Below, in pieces: positions 42,443 through 51,272 of a stretch of DNA of 64,000 bases. A model generated the notes under the pieces. That model was not told where the DNA came from and did no database searches. It saw only the letters and a list, made by a program, of their open reading frames with translations. Position numbers and translations under genes: made by a program. This DNA is from Tropicimonas isoalkanivorans (GTDB lineage Bacteria; Pseudomonadota; Alphaproteobacteria; Rhodobacterales; Rhodobacteraceae): assembly GCF_900112335.1 (NCBI RefSeq), contig NZ_FOLG01000003.1, positions 248,001-312,000 on the forward strand, written 5' to 3'. Numbering within the stretch: the stretch's first letter is position 1; the number at the start of each line of letters is the position of its first letter.

Positions 42443-44563
42443 ATGAACACTCGCACCTCACACCTCGTCATAGACCCGCGGCTGGACCGAATTCTCCGCC
42501 CTCGATCGGTCGCCGTGGTAGGCGCATCGAACGACATCGCGCGCATTTCCGGGCGGCCCCTGCGTTACCTGCTCGAGCACGGGTTTGACGGGACCATCTA
42601 CCCGATCAATCCGAAGCGCGACGAGGTCCAGGGTCTGAAGGCGTGGCCATCTCTCGCCTCGCTGCCCGAGACGCCGGATGTAGCGATCCTGGCGATTCCT
42701 GCGGTCGCGATCCCGGACACGCTGAAGGAGGCCGGACAGATCGGCCTCCCGGGCGCCATTATCATGGCATCGGGCTTTGCAGAGGCCAGCGAGGACGGGC
42801 GCGCCTTGCAGGACTATGTGCGCGACATAGCTGCCGAGGGAGGCGTGCGGCTCATCGGCCCCAACTGTGTCGGGCTGTTCTCGACAGGCGCAAGGTTCTA
42901 CGGCACCTTTACGCAATCGCTGGACGCAGGCGTTCCGCAAGACGGTGGCGTGGCAGTGGTCTCACAATCCGGCGCCTACGGGGGTTACATCGCCTGGCTG
43001 GCGCGGCAGCGGGGTCTGGGCGTCGGCACCTGGATCACAACGGGCAACGAGGTCGACCTGGAAGTCGGCGAATGCGTCGCCTGGCTTGCCGGGCAAGACG
43101 AGGTCAAGGTCATCGCGCTGTACCTCGAAGGCATTCGCAACGGTCCCGCCTTCCTCGATGGTCTTGCCCGCGCCCGGGCGGCCGGCAAACCGGTGGTTGC
43201 GATGAAGGTTGGGCGATCGGAAGCGGGCGCGCGCGCGGCGACGTCGCACACGGCCTCTCTTGCCGGTGCGGACGAAGTCTATGACGCGATCTTCCGCGAG
43301 TTCGGCGTTTACCGGGCCGAGACCACGGAAGAGCAGCTCGACATCGCCGAAGCCTGCCTGCACGGTGTGTTCCCGTCGGGCAACCGGCTGGGCATCCTCA
43401 CGCTGTCGGGCGGGGTAGGCGTCCAGATGTGCGACGCGGCCGTGAAATACGGCCTGGATGTGCCGCCGATGCCGCAGGATGCGCAGGCGGAACTCAAGGC
43501 GCTACTTCCCTACGCAGCGGTCACCAACCCGATCGACACCACCGCCCAGATGATGAACGACATGTCTCTGGTCACCAAGAATTTGCAGATGGTGCTGGAG
43601 CGCGGCGGATACGATTCGCTGGTCAGCTTCCTGACCACAGTGCCCGGCGCGGAGGCCTATTCGGGACCACTTCGCGATGCGATCCTGAAGGGGGTCGAGG
43701 GGTTCGAGGAGCGGCTTGCCGTCCTGTGCATGGCCGCGCCCGAGGAGGCCAAACAGGCCTACCGCGACGCGGGGTTCGTCGTCAGCCAGGATGCCGACCG
43801 CGCGGTGCAGATCGTCGGGGCACTGACGGCATTCGGGCAATCCTTTGCGGCCGCCGCCGCAACGCGGCCTGTCCTGCCTGCACCGGATCCGACTCTGACG
43901 GCCGCCGACACCCTGTCCGAGCACGCGGCCAAGCAGGTCCTGGCGCGCGCGGGCGTGCCGTTTCTGCCCGAACGGCTTGCCAAGACGCGCGACGAGGCGG
44001 CAGCCTTTGCAAAAGAGGTTGGAACGCCGCTGGCGATGAAGGTCTCTTCGGCGCAAATTCAGCACAAGACCGAAATCGGCGGCGTGCTGCTGAATGTCTC
44101 CGGCGCCGATGCCGCCGCAGCGGCGTACCAGACGCTGGAAGCCAACGCGGCCCGCAACGCGCCCGATGCTGTGCTGGACGGGATCCTCTGCGCGCCCATG
44201 GCGCCCAAGGGTGTCGAGGTTATAGTGGGCACCCTGCGCGATCCGGTCTTCGGCCCGGTCGTGATGTTCGGTCTGGGCGGCGTGCTGGTAGAGTTGTTCC
44301 GTGATGTGACTTTCGAACGCGCGCCTTTCGACATCGGGACCGCCAGAAAGATGATCGGACGGGTCCGAAGCGCGCCGCTGCTTGCGGGTCTCCGCGGAGC
44401 AAAACCGTCGGATACCGAGGCTCTGGCAAAGTTGCTGTCGGACGTATCGTGCTTCGCGGCTGCGAATGCCGAAACCGTGGTGAGCATGGATCTGAACCCG
44501 GTTCTCGTGCTGCCGGAGGGTGATGGTGTCGTCGCGCTGGACGCAGTGGTCGAGCCAGGCTGA
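42443..44563 (+). CDS. ADP-forming acyl-CoA (acetate-CoA ligase type) synthetase, fused
   Basis: The 706-residue protein joins an N-terminal CoA-binding Rossmann domain (SVAVVGASND), a succinyl-CoA-ligase-like domain with the phospho-His region ATSHTASLAGAD, and a C-terminal ATP-grasp domain (PLAMKVSSAQIQHKTEIGGV; PVVMFGLGGVLVELFRDV). This is the alpha-beta fusion of ADP-forming acyl-CoA synthetases, which reversibly convert acyl-CoA, ADP and Pi to acid and ATP. AAGGA supports ATG 42443; the frame also opens at TTG 42401. It follows the AMP-forming ligase by 42 bp and may recover ATP from an end product or activate a short acid. Confidence 0.92.
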   Translation: MNTRTSHLVIDPRLDRILRPRSVAVVGASNDIARISGRPLRYLLEHGFDGTIYPINPKRDEVQGLKAWPSLASLPETPDVAILAIPAVAIPDTLKEAGQIGLPGAIIMASGFAEASEDGRALQDYVRDIAAEGGVRLIGPNCVGLFSTGARFYGTFTQSLDAGVPQDGGVAVVSQSGAYGGYIAWLARQRGLGVGTWITTGNEVDLEVGECVAWLAGQDEVKVIALYLEGIRNGPAFLDGLARARAAGKPVVAMKVGRSEAGARAATSHTASLAGADEVYDAIFREFGVYRAETTEEQLDIAEACLHGVFPSGNRLGILTLSGGVGVQMCDAAVKYGLDVPPMPQDAQAELKALLPYAAVTNPIDTTAQMMNDMSLVTKNLQMVLERGGYDSLVSFLTTVPGAEAYSGPLRDAILKGVEGFEERLAVLCMAAPEEAKQAYRDAGFVVSQDADRAVQIVGALTAFGQSFAAAAATRPVLPAPDPTLTAADTLSEHAAKQVLARAGVPFLPERLAKTRDEAAAFAKEVGTPLAMKVSSAQIQHKTEIGGVLLNVSGADAAAAAYQTLEANAARNAPDAVLDGILCAPMAPKGVEVIVGTLRDPVFGPVVMFGLGGVLVELFRDVTFERAPFDIGTARKMIGRVRSAPLLAGLRGAKPSDTEALAKLLSDVSCFAAANAETVVSMDLNPVLVLPEGDGVVALDAVVEPG

Positions 44564-44585
44564 GAGGTTTCAGGCCGGCCCCCGC

Positions 44586-45038
44586 CTACCCGGCGGGCGC
44601 GCAGAGCCGTCTCATCTCGTCGGGCCAGGGCTCTGCTCGGCCAGTGGAACGCGAGAACCAGACGTTGATTGCCAACCCCTCTCCTACCAATGTGCCTTTG
44701 GGTCTTTCCGGATCGGGGCGGTCGGGATCGAGAAGCGCGATCCGGTGGGTCAGGCTTGCCCTCCCGATGCGTGTCACAGCAAGTTGACAAAGCACACGAC
44801 CTGGATAGTGCATCTCGGCCCGGAAGTCGTATTCGATCCGACCCATCATCGGCCCCGCGGTACGCCCATGGCCCGGCGCGAATCCCAGCGCGTGATACCA
44901 GTCACGGAACGTCCGGTTGATGTATTCGAAGTAACGGGCGTTGTTCACATGCGTGCCATAGATGTCGCCCGGCTCAATCTCGACAAGCCGTTCCGTCACA
45001 CTTAATGCGCCATCGGTCAGCGCTGCAAGTTGGGTCAT
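44586..45038 (-). CDS. 4HBT hotdog-fold acyl-CoA thioesterase
   Basis: A 150-residue hotdog protein with the 4-hydroxybenzoyl-CoA thioesterase pattern: IEPGDIYGTHVNNARYFEYINRTFRDWY near residues 20-47, with the acidic residue in the usual place of the catalytic Asp, then the central strand RIEYDFRAEMHYPG. It hydrolyses acyl-CoA to acid and CoA. ATG 45038 overlaps the GST-like gene stop by four bases; the longer frame to 45281 is a shadow of that gene. It is the last gene of a long minus-strand run that starts with the ABC transporter. Confidence 0.85.
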   Translation of the reverse strand: MTQLAALTDGALSVTERLVEIEPGDIYGTHVNNARYFEYINRTFRDWYHALGFAPGHGRTAGPMMGRIEYDFRAEMHYPGRVLCQLAVTRIGRASLTHRIALLDPDRPDPERPKGTLVGEGLAINVWFSRSTGRAEPWPDEMRRLCAPAG

Positions 45039-46060
45039 GCCGTGTTCCCCTGCGAGTATGATGCGAAGTGGTTCCGCGCGGCCGCGAGGTGCGGGATGCA
45101 ACCCGTTTCCTCCAAGAGCAGAGCGATGTCGGGGTCGATGGCGACGGGCATTGCCCCGATCAGGCTGCGCAGGGACTTTGCGGAATAGCGCTGGGACCGG
45201 GCGCGGAAACCGCCGCCAAGGAGACGGGCCTGGAAGTCCGGTTCCCCGGTTGTCGCGGCGCGCATGTTCGCGAGCGACCACGGCAGGAAGTCCTCTGCGA
45301 TCCAGGCTAGAAGCGGGTGTAGCACCTTGCGGGTTTCGGCGGCCGGGGCGAAGATGCCTTCACAGGCGGGCGTCATCATGCGGTCAAGCCAGCGGGAAAC
45401 GGCGGGGGTCGCGGCAAGCCATTTCCCGGCAGTCGGGTCCAGCCGCATCTGCACGACCTGTCCCCACAATCCGAAGTCGGCCAGCGATGGCCGGTCACCC
45501 ATGAGGAAACGCCGATCCTTCAGCGCCTTGTCCAGCGCCGCCGACAGGCCGGTCAACGAGGCCTCGAAGGCAGCGGCGTTGCCCGGTTCGATGCCCGCGA
45601 CCTCGAAGATCTTTGGCAGCCTCGTCGTCTCTATCCTCTCGATCTCGGCGGCGATTTCGGCCTGCGTGCCATGAGGCAAACGCATGCGGGCGGTGCGCGA
45701 CAGGCTCTCCGCGCGGTCGTGGGTCCAGCGGAAGGCAGCGAGCAGACGGTTGCCCCACTCGTCCGCCGCCTCCTCGATCAGCATCGACACGAACCGAAGA
45801 CCTTCGTCATCCGGAAAGATCGCAGGTTCCGGAAAGCGACGTTCAAGCGCCAGGATCACCGGGGTGCTGTCCTGCATCACTGTCCCGTCAGGGGCCACCA
45901 GCAAAGGCAGGAGCGGAAGTTTTGCAAGACTGTCGAACTCCGCTCGGGTTTCGGCGGTGCGCGGCACCCAATCGACCGGCAAGCCCTTGAAGCGCATGTA
46001 GCTGCGCAGCTTCACCGAGTAGGGCGAATGATCGGAGCCGAAAAGTCGCCATCTCGTCAT
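45035..46060 (-). CDS. Glutathione S-transferase-like protein
   Basis: The 341-residue protein has an N-terminal thioredoxin-fold domain of GST type (WRLFGSDHSPYSVKLRSYMRFKGLPVDWV; LPLLVAPDGTVMQDSTPVILALER) and a long helical C-terminal domain with DRPSLADFGLWGQV, the N-capping box of GSTs. The C-terminal ~80 residues exceed a normal GST (about 220 residues) and may be an extra domain. The Ser/Tyr catalytic residue is uncertain (HSPYS). In a catabolic cluster it might conjugate or isomerise an electrophilic intermediate. It lies 4 bp from the CoA-transferase gene and overlaps the thioesterase gene. Confidence 0.82.
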   Translation of the reverse strand: MTRWRLFGSDHSPYSVKLRSYMRFKGLPVDWVPRTAETRAEFDSLAKLPLLPLLVAPDGTVMQDSTPVILALERRFPEPAIFPDDEGLRFVSMLIEEAADEWGNRLLAAFRWTHDRAESLSRTARMRLPHGTQAEIAAEIERIETTRLPKIFEVAGIEPGNAAAFEASLTGLSAALDKALKDRRFLMGDRPSLADFGLWGQVVQMRLDPTAGKWLAATPAVSRWLDRMMTPACEGIFAPAAETRKVLHPLLAWIAEDFLPWSLANMRAATTGEPDFQARLLGGGFRARSQRYSAKSLRSLIGAMPVAIDPDIALLLEETGCIPHLAAARNHFASYSQGNTA

Positions 46061-46064
46061 GGCC

Positions 46065-47270
46065 TCAGCCCAGCTGTCCCGCTGCCCGGAGGCGCGCCCG
46101 CGTCTTGGCGTCGACGCCGAGCGCGTCAAGGATCGCGTCGCCGTCAATGCCCACCTCGCGCGGTGCCGCGCGATAGACCGGTGCCGCGCCATCGAGTCCG
46201 ATCGGCGTGGCCACCGTGCGGCCCGCAGCCGCCTCCGGCATTAGCCCGGCCACCTCAGCCTGCACGTCCTGCGTGGCCTCGGCGGCATCCTGCACCGACC
46301 CGGTGACCACCTGTACGGCACCGAGCCGGGCCTCCCAGTCCGCCCGGTCGCGGGTGGCGAAGGCCGCATCGAACTCGGCGATCAGCATTCCCGCATTGGA
46401 CGCCCGCGCTTCCGGTGTGGCAAAACGGGGGTCGTCCAGCAAGTCTGTTCGCTCTATCGCAGCGACAAGCCGGGGCCAGCCGCGCGCCTCTCCGTTGGCC
46501 AGTGTCAGGACCAACCAGCGGCCATCGCGGCACCGGTAGCTGTTGAAGCAGGCGTTTGGCATGTCTGTCCGCGCCGGGCGCGGTCTGGATCCGGCCCCGG
46601 CCAGCGCGCCCTGGATACTCACGGCGTTGACCCAATAGCCGGTGCCCATGAGTGAAGCGGTCGCCATGCCGCCCTGCCCGGTCCGTTCGCGGCGGTAGAG
46701 AGCCGCGGATATCGCCCCGAAAAGGCTGAGGGCACCGATCTGGTCCCCGGCTCCCGGCGGAAAGCGCGGGGGGTCAGCCTCTGCCGGGCCGGTAAGGCGC
46801 ATCAACCCGCTGCGGGACCAGAACGCGGTGGAATCGAAGCCGGGCTTGTCGCGGTCAGGACCATCCTCGCCATGTCCGGTGAAAGCGGCGTAGATCAGCC
46901 CAGGGTTCCGGGATGAAAGCACGTCGTGTCCGATCCCGAGCCGTTCGCGAACCCGGGGCGGAAAATTCGTGACGAAAACATCCGAGTCGTCCGTCAGCCG
47001 CAAGAGGATCTCCAACGCTTCCGGGGCCTTCAGGTCCAGCGCGAGGCTTCTCTTGTTGCGTGAGATCAGATCCCAGGGGTAGGCGCTGTCCGATCCTGCC
47101 AGGTCTGGATGCAAGTGCATCCGGCGCAGCGGATCGCCCTGGCCGGGCGGCTCGATCTTGATGACGTCTGCGCCGAGGTCTCCCATCAGCGCAGCGGTGG
47201 CCGGAGACGCTATGAAGCTGCCGCAATCGACCACTCTTAGGCCCGCGAAAGGCAGTGCCTCCGGGATCAT
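46065..47270 (-). CDS. CaiB/BaiF-family CoA-transferase
   Basis: This 401-residue family III CoA-transferase has LRVVDCGSFIASPATAALMGDLGADVIKIEPPGQGDPLR at its start, with catalytic Asp176 in PPGAGDQIGAL. The racemase histidine found in the other two CaiB-fold proteins of the island is absent (PGFDSTAFW), so true CoA transfer between an acyl-CoA and a free acid is more likely than epimerisation. ATG 47270 overlaps the transporter permease stop by four bases; the longer frame is not conserved. It is therefore in one transcript with the ABC importer, linking uptake to CoA activation. Confidence 0.88.
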   Translation of the reverse strand: MIPEALPFAGLRVVDCGSFIASPATAALMGDLGADVIKIEPPGQGDPLRRMHLHPDLAGSDSAYPWDLISRNKRSLALDLKAPEALEILLRLTDDSDVFVTNFPPRVRERLGIGHDVLSSRNPGLIYAAFTGHGEDGPDRDKPGFDSTAFWSRSGLMRLTGPAEADPPRFPPGAGDQIGALSLFGAISAALYRRERTGQGGMATASLMGTGYWVNAVSIQGALAGAGSRPRPARTDMPNACFNSYRCRDGRWLVLTLANGEARGWPRLVAAIERTDLLDDPRFATPEARASNAGMLIAEFDAAFATRDRADWEARLGAVQVVTGSVQDAAEATQDVQAEVAGLMPEAAAGRTVATPIGLDGAAPVYRAAPREVGIDGDAILDALGVDAKTRARLRAAGQLG

Positions 47271-48103
47271 GCCCGACCTCCGCCGACACGGCCGCCGAGC
47301 AGGGTGACGGCGATCATCAGCACGCTGACCAGCAGGATCTGCAGCACCGAAACTGCGGCGACCGTGGGGTCGATGGCGGTCATGATGCTTTCGAACATCT
47401 TCTTTGGCAGCGTTGCGTCGGCACCTGCGAGAAACATCGCCACGACCAGTTCGTCGAACGAGGTTATGAATGCCAGGAAGGCCGCCGAGATCAAGCTGGG
47501 GCTGATATCGGGCAGCGTGACCCGCATTACGGCACCCAGGCGCGACGCCCCCAGCCCCATGGCGGCAAGCTCCAGGTTGCGATCGAAGGCGCGCAGGCCG
47601 GCCGTGGTCACGATGACCACGAATGGCAGCGCGAGGATCGTGTGCGCCACTGCAACACCGAGCCATGGCCCGACGAGGCCAAGTTTGTAGTAGAAGCCGA
47701 AGACCGCGATCGAGAAGACGATGTTCGGAACGATCAACGGCGCGGCGATGCCTTGTTCGAGCAGCGCCCGCCCCGGGAACCGGCCCCGCACCAGCGCAAA
47801 GGACAGCGGCACACCGAACGCCAAGGCCAGGACCGTGGTGACCACGCCCACCTTAAGGCTGCGGATCGTCGCGGCCATCCAAGCGTAGTCGTTCAGGTAG
47901 GCTTCGTACCACCGCAGGGAATAACCGGGCGGCGGGAAGGTTATGAAACTGGCGCTGCTGAACGAGACCGGCACGACGACCAGGAGCGGCAGCGTCAGGA
48001 ACAGGAACACCAGTGTCACGAAGATGATCAGCGGCAGCCGCTTCGAGACGAGGGCGGCGCGGCGGGCGGCAGGTTTGGCCTGTGTCGCGGTCAGCGTGCC
48101 CAT
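47267..48103 (-). CDS. ABC transporter permease, PotC-like
   Basis: The 278-residue inner-membrane protein has about six hydrophobic segments and the EAA-type loop (ELAAMGLGASRLGAVMRVTLPDISPSLISAAFLAFITSFDE) that contacts the ATPase, as in PotC/YdcV permeases. ATG 48103 has GGGGAGGTGG upstream, better than the in-frame GTG 48112. It overlaps the upstream permease by 13 bases and the CaiB gene by four. With the other three subunits it forms a polyamine/opine/putrescine-type importer. Confidence 0.92.
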   Translation of the reverse strand: MGTLTATQAKPAARRAALVSKRLPLIIFVTLVFLFLTLPLLVVVPVSFSSASFITFPPPGYSLRWYEAYLNDYAWMAATIRSLKVGVVTTVLALAFGVPLSFALVRGRFPGRALLEQGIAAPLIVPNIVFSIAVFGFYYKLGLVGPWLGVAVAHTILALPFVVIVTTAGLRAFDRNLELAAMGLGASRLGAVMRVTLPDISPSLISAAFLAFITSFDELVVAMFLAGADATLPKKMFESIMTAIDPTVAAVSVLQILLVSVLMIAVTLLGGRVGGGRA

Positions 48104-48906
48104 CGCAGCCACCTCCCCGCCACAACGGCCATGAGCCCGGACACCGCCAGTGTCACGGCGAGCAGGACCAGGGCCATGGCCCCCGCCAGCTCCCAGTTGA
48201 GGGATTCGCGCACCTGCTGTTCGATCACCATGGCGAACATGAAGACGCGCCCTCCGCCCAGCAGAGCAGGCGTGATGAAGAAACCAAGCGACAGGACGAA
48301 CACCAGCGTGATGCCCGCGATCACCCCCTGCAGGGTCATCGGAAGGTAGATGCGTGCGAAAACCGACCAGCTTCCCGCGCCAAGCGAGCGGGCGGCGTCC
48401 GGCACTGCGGGATCGACCTTTTGCATGGCGTTGTAGATCGGCAGGATCATGAACGGCACCATGACGTGCACCATGCCAATAATCACGGCGAATGGCGTAT
48501 TGAGAAGCGTGAGCGGCTTCTCGATCGCGCCCGAGGCCACCATCAGCTTGTTAACCGGACCGTTGCGGCCCAGCAGCATCATCCAGGCATAGGTGCGCAC
48601 GAGGATCGAGGTCCAGAACGGCAGCATGACGACGGCAAACCCGAAGGCGCGCCATCCGCGCGACGTCGTGGCCAGCAGGTAGGACACGGGGTAGGCGAGT
48701 ATCAGGGCCACGAGCGTGACTTGCGCGGCAATGCCAAACGTACGGACGAGCACCGGCATGTAGAGGTCGCTTGTCAGCAGTCCCGTGTAGACGCCGATGC
48801 CCTCGGCGAAGCTGCCGGCGAACAGGCGGACCAGTGGCCAGATGAACAGGGCCAGCAGGAAGACCAGCGCCGGTACGGCCAGCCACAGGCTCCGGTCACG
48901 ACTCAT
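48091..48906 (-). CDS. ABC transporter permease, PotB-like
   Basis: A 271-residue membrane protein with hydrophobic segments beginning LWLAVPALVFLLALFIWPLVRLF and an EAA loop (DAARSLGAGSWSVFARIYLPMTLQGVIAGITLVF), typical of PotB/YdcU permeases. It overlaps the ATPase gene by four bases and the second permease by 13, so all four transporter genes are one operon (binding protein, ATPase, permease, permease). Confidence 0.92.
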   Translation of the reverse strand: MSRDRSLWLAVPALVFLLALFIWPLVRLFAGSFAEGIGVYTGLLTSDLYMPVLVRTFGIAAQVTLVALILAYPVSYLLATTSRGWRAFGFAVVMLPFWTSILVRTYAWMMLLGRNGPVNKLMVASGAIEKPLTLLNTPFAVIIGMVHVMVPFMILPIYNAMQKVDPAVPDAARSLGAGSWSVFARIYLPMTLQGVIAGITLVFVLSLGFFITPALLGGGRVFMFAMVIEQQVRESLNWELAGAMALVLLAVTLAVSGLMAVVAGRWLRWAR

Positions 48907-49997
48907 GCTGCTACCTCCTTTGCGATGTGGCGCCGAAGAATTCGTGCGGTGTCCGGGTCAAAGCCCACATCCATAACCTCGCCCGGCGTCGGGCGTACCA
49001 TTCCAGCCGGCAGCCGCATGATCAGGCTGCGTCCATCCTCGGTCTCCAGCAGCACGCGGTTGGTCGATCCCAGGTAGGCCGTTTCCGACACCCTCGCGCG
49101 CAGGGAGGGGCCTTCTGTACCGTAACCGGGCCGCAGACGTTCCGGGCGGACCAGCACGCTGACGGATTGCCCGGCGTCGTGCACAGATCCTCCGTGCGGC
49201 AGCCGGAGGCGAAGACTGCCGGCCTCGATTTCGCTGAAAGTATCGCCGTTCGCGAGTACCCTGGCTTCGAGGATATTCGATTCCCCGACGAACTCGGCCA
49301 CACGCAGGTTGGCGGGCCGGTCGTAGATCTCTTCGGGCGTTCCGACCTGCTGAATCTCGCCCTCGAACAGGACGGCGATGCGGTCGGACATGACCAGCGC
49401 CTCCTCCTGGTCGTGCGTAATGAACACGCAAGTCAGGTGCAGCGCCTGCTGAAGCCGCCGGACTTCCATCTGCATCTGCTCGCGCAGCTGCCGGTCGAGC
49501 GCGCCGAAGGGTTCGTCCAGAAGCAAAAGACGTGGTTGGAAGACGACGGCGCGGGCAAGCGCAACGCGCTGCTGCTGCCCGCCCGAAAGCTGCTTTGGCA
49601 GGCGTTTCGCCAAGGCCCCGAGCTCGGTCATCTCCAGTACTTCGGAAACGCGGCGCGCTACCTCGGCACGGGGCGTGCGCCGCATCTTGAGCGGGAAGGC
49701 GACGTTCTGCGCTACCGTCATATGCGGGAACAGCGCGTAGTTCTGGAACACCATTCCGATGTCCCGGGCCGAAGGCGGGGCATCGGTGATATCTTCCCGA
49801 CCGAGGCTAATGCGTCCCCGGTCCGGCAGTTCGAACCCGGCGACGCATTTCAGCGCCGTGGTCTTCCCCGATCCCGAAGGACCGAGGATCGTCAGGAACT
49901 CGCCGGGATCGACGTGAAGGTCGATCCCGCGCAGGGCCTGGAACCCACCGTACCATTTCTCGACGGAATCCAGTTGCAGCGGCCAGGTTGCGGTCAT
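48903..49997 (-). CDS. ABC transporter ATP-binding protein, PotA-like
   Basis: The 364-residue ATPase has Walker A GPSGSGKTTALK, Q-loop VFQNYALFPHMTV, signature LSGGQQQRVALARA, Walker B LLLLDEPFGALD and the switch His in FITHDQEEAL. A C-terminal TOBE/MOP-like regulatory domain follows (VSVLVRPERLRPG). This is the organisation of PotA, FbpC and related importers. The frame extends to 50426 but ATG 49997 begins at the conserved start, 2 bp after the binding-protein stop. It energises import by the two adjacent permeases. Confidence 0.95.
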   Translation of the reverse strand: MTATWPLQLDSVEKWYGGFQALRGIDLHVDPGEFLTILGPSGSGKTTALKCVAGFELPDRGRISLGREDITDAPPSARDIGMVFQNYALFPHMTVAQNVAFPLKMRRTPRAEVARRVSEVLEMTELGALAKRLPKQLSGGQQQRVALARAVVFQPRLLLLDEPFGALDRQLREQMQMEVRRLQQALHLTCVFITHDQEEALVMSDRIAVLFEGEIQQVGTPEEIYDRPANLRVAEFVGESNILEARVLANGDTFSEIEAGSLRLRLPHGGSVHDAGQSVSVLVRPERLRPGYGTEGPSLRARVSETAYLGSTNRVLLETEDGRSLIMRLPAGMVRPTPGEVMDVGFDPDTARILRRHIAKEVAA

Positions 49998-49999
49998 GG

Positions 50000-51052
50000 T
50001 CACCCCTGCTGCGCCAGAATCCACTTGTTCCAGCGCTCGGTGATCTCGTCGCCGTGATCGAGCCAATATTCCAGATCGACCCACCACTGGTTTTCGGCGT
50101 TGTCCGGGTAGAGCGGCAGAAACGGCTGCAGTTCGGCATCGACAAATTCGCCCGCGCGCTTGTGGGTGCCGGAATAGGTCTGCGAGGAACAGAAGATCGC
50201 CTGGTTCTCCGGGTTCGCCATGTAGGAAAGCACCTGCTGCGCCTCGGCCGCGTTCGGTGCACCCTTTGGGATACCGACGCCACCCGGCATCAGAGCGCCC
50301 CCGTCCCATGCGATGGCCAGCGGGGCGCCTTCCTTGATCAAGTTGTAGAAACGGCCGTTCCAGCCTACGGCCAGCGCCACCTCGCCATCGACCAGCAGCT
50401 GCGGCGGCTGGGCCCCGGCGGTCCACCAGATCGTCTGCGGCGCAATCTCTTCGAGCTTGGCGAAGGCACGGTCGAGGTCCAGAGGATAGAGGTCCTCGGG
50501 TGCCACGCCATCAGCCAGAAGAGCGGCCTCGAGGTTCACGGTGGGGTGATTACGCATTGCGCGCTGGCCGGGAAACTTCTCGAAATCCCAGAAATCCTGC
50601 CATCCTTCAGGTGCGTCCTCGAAGGTTTCGGTGTTGTACCCGATGACGGTGGAATAGACGAAAGCGGACATCGCCTTCTCGAAGATCGCCTGGTCGACGA
50701 ATTCCGACCGGTCGACCACGTTTTCATCGATAGGTTCCAGAAGGTTCATGCGGCTGGCGCGTACGATGTCCTGCCCGCCGATCTCGGCGAGGTCCCAGAT
50801 CACCGCGTTGCTGTCGACCATCGCCTTCAGCTTGCCGAAGTCGGTCGGGCTTGAGGTGACAACCTCGATGCCCGTGTCTGCTGTGAACTTGTCGAGGTAG
50901 GCGGTTTTAACCGCCTGCTCTTGCGAACCGCCCGCACCATTGTATGTGATGCGTGGCGGTTTTCCCTGTGCTCCGGCCATCTGTGCCGAGGCGAGGGCCG
51001 TCAGGCTTGCACCTGCGGCAAGCTTTGCGAATTGGCGTCTGTTTATTGTCAT
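50000..51052 (-). CDS. Extracellular solute-binding protein, PotD/F-like
   Basis: The 350-residue protein has a twin-arginine-type leader (TINRRQFAKLAAGASLTALASAQMAGAQ) and the family I spermidine/putrescine-binding-like fold: ITYNGAGGSQEQAVKTAYLDKFTADTGIEV and AVGWNGRFYNLIKEGAPLAIAWDGG. GGGAGGA supports ATG 51052 over the longer frame. This branch binds polyamines, opines, iron or unknown carboxylates. Being transcribed with a CoA-transferase, GST-like protein and thioesterase suggests the ligand is the acid degraded by the island, not a polyamine. That is inference from context. Confidence 0.92.
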   Translation of the reverse strand: MTINRRQFAKLAAGASLTALASAQMAGAQGKPPRITYNGAGGSQEQAVKTAYLDKFTADTGIEVVTSSPTDFGKLKAMVDSNAVIWDLAEIGGQDIVRASRMNLLEPIDENVVDRSEFVDQAIFEKAMSAFVYSTVIGYNTETFEDAPEGWQDFWDFEKFPGQRAMRNHPTVNLEAALLADGVAPEDLYPLDLDRAFAKLEEIAPQTIWWTAGAQPPQLLVDGEVALAVGWNGRFYNLIKEGAPLAIAWDGGALMPGGVGIPKGAPNAAEAQQVLSYMANPENQAIFCSSQTYSGTHKRAGEFVDAELQPFLPLYPDNAENQWWVDLEYWLDHGDEITERWNKWILAQQG

Positions 51053-51272
51053 TTTCGAGTGTCCTCCCTGACCGTGCCTTCGAAAAATCCCCGGCAGGAT
51101 GCAGGAAAACCGGCAAGACGCATCACGTCGGCGCGCGACAATTACATACGTGTTGAATGACGCCGCCCGGCTTCTTAACCGGCGCATCGACATGCCACCC
51201 ATTGCAGGAGCGCGGCGCGCCCCGGGGCCCTCGCCCCGCCCCGCAAATTAGCCAAGACCACCCGAGGATCAC

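Noticed and set aside
46626-46650. Apparent loss of the catalytic Asp in the CaiB protein (SLMG instead of MxDG)
   Set aside because: The aligned catalytic Asp of this fold is the one in the earlier GDxxGG-type segment, and Asp176 is present there; the MxDG position is not catalytic.
47271-47666. N-terminal 130-residue extension of the CaiB CoA-transferase frame
   Set aside because: It overlaps the permease gene in another frame, has no homology, and ATG 47270 overlaps the permease stop in the usual coupled way.
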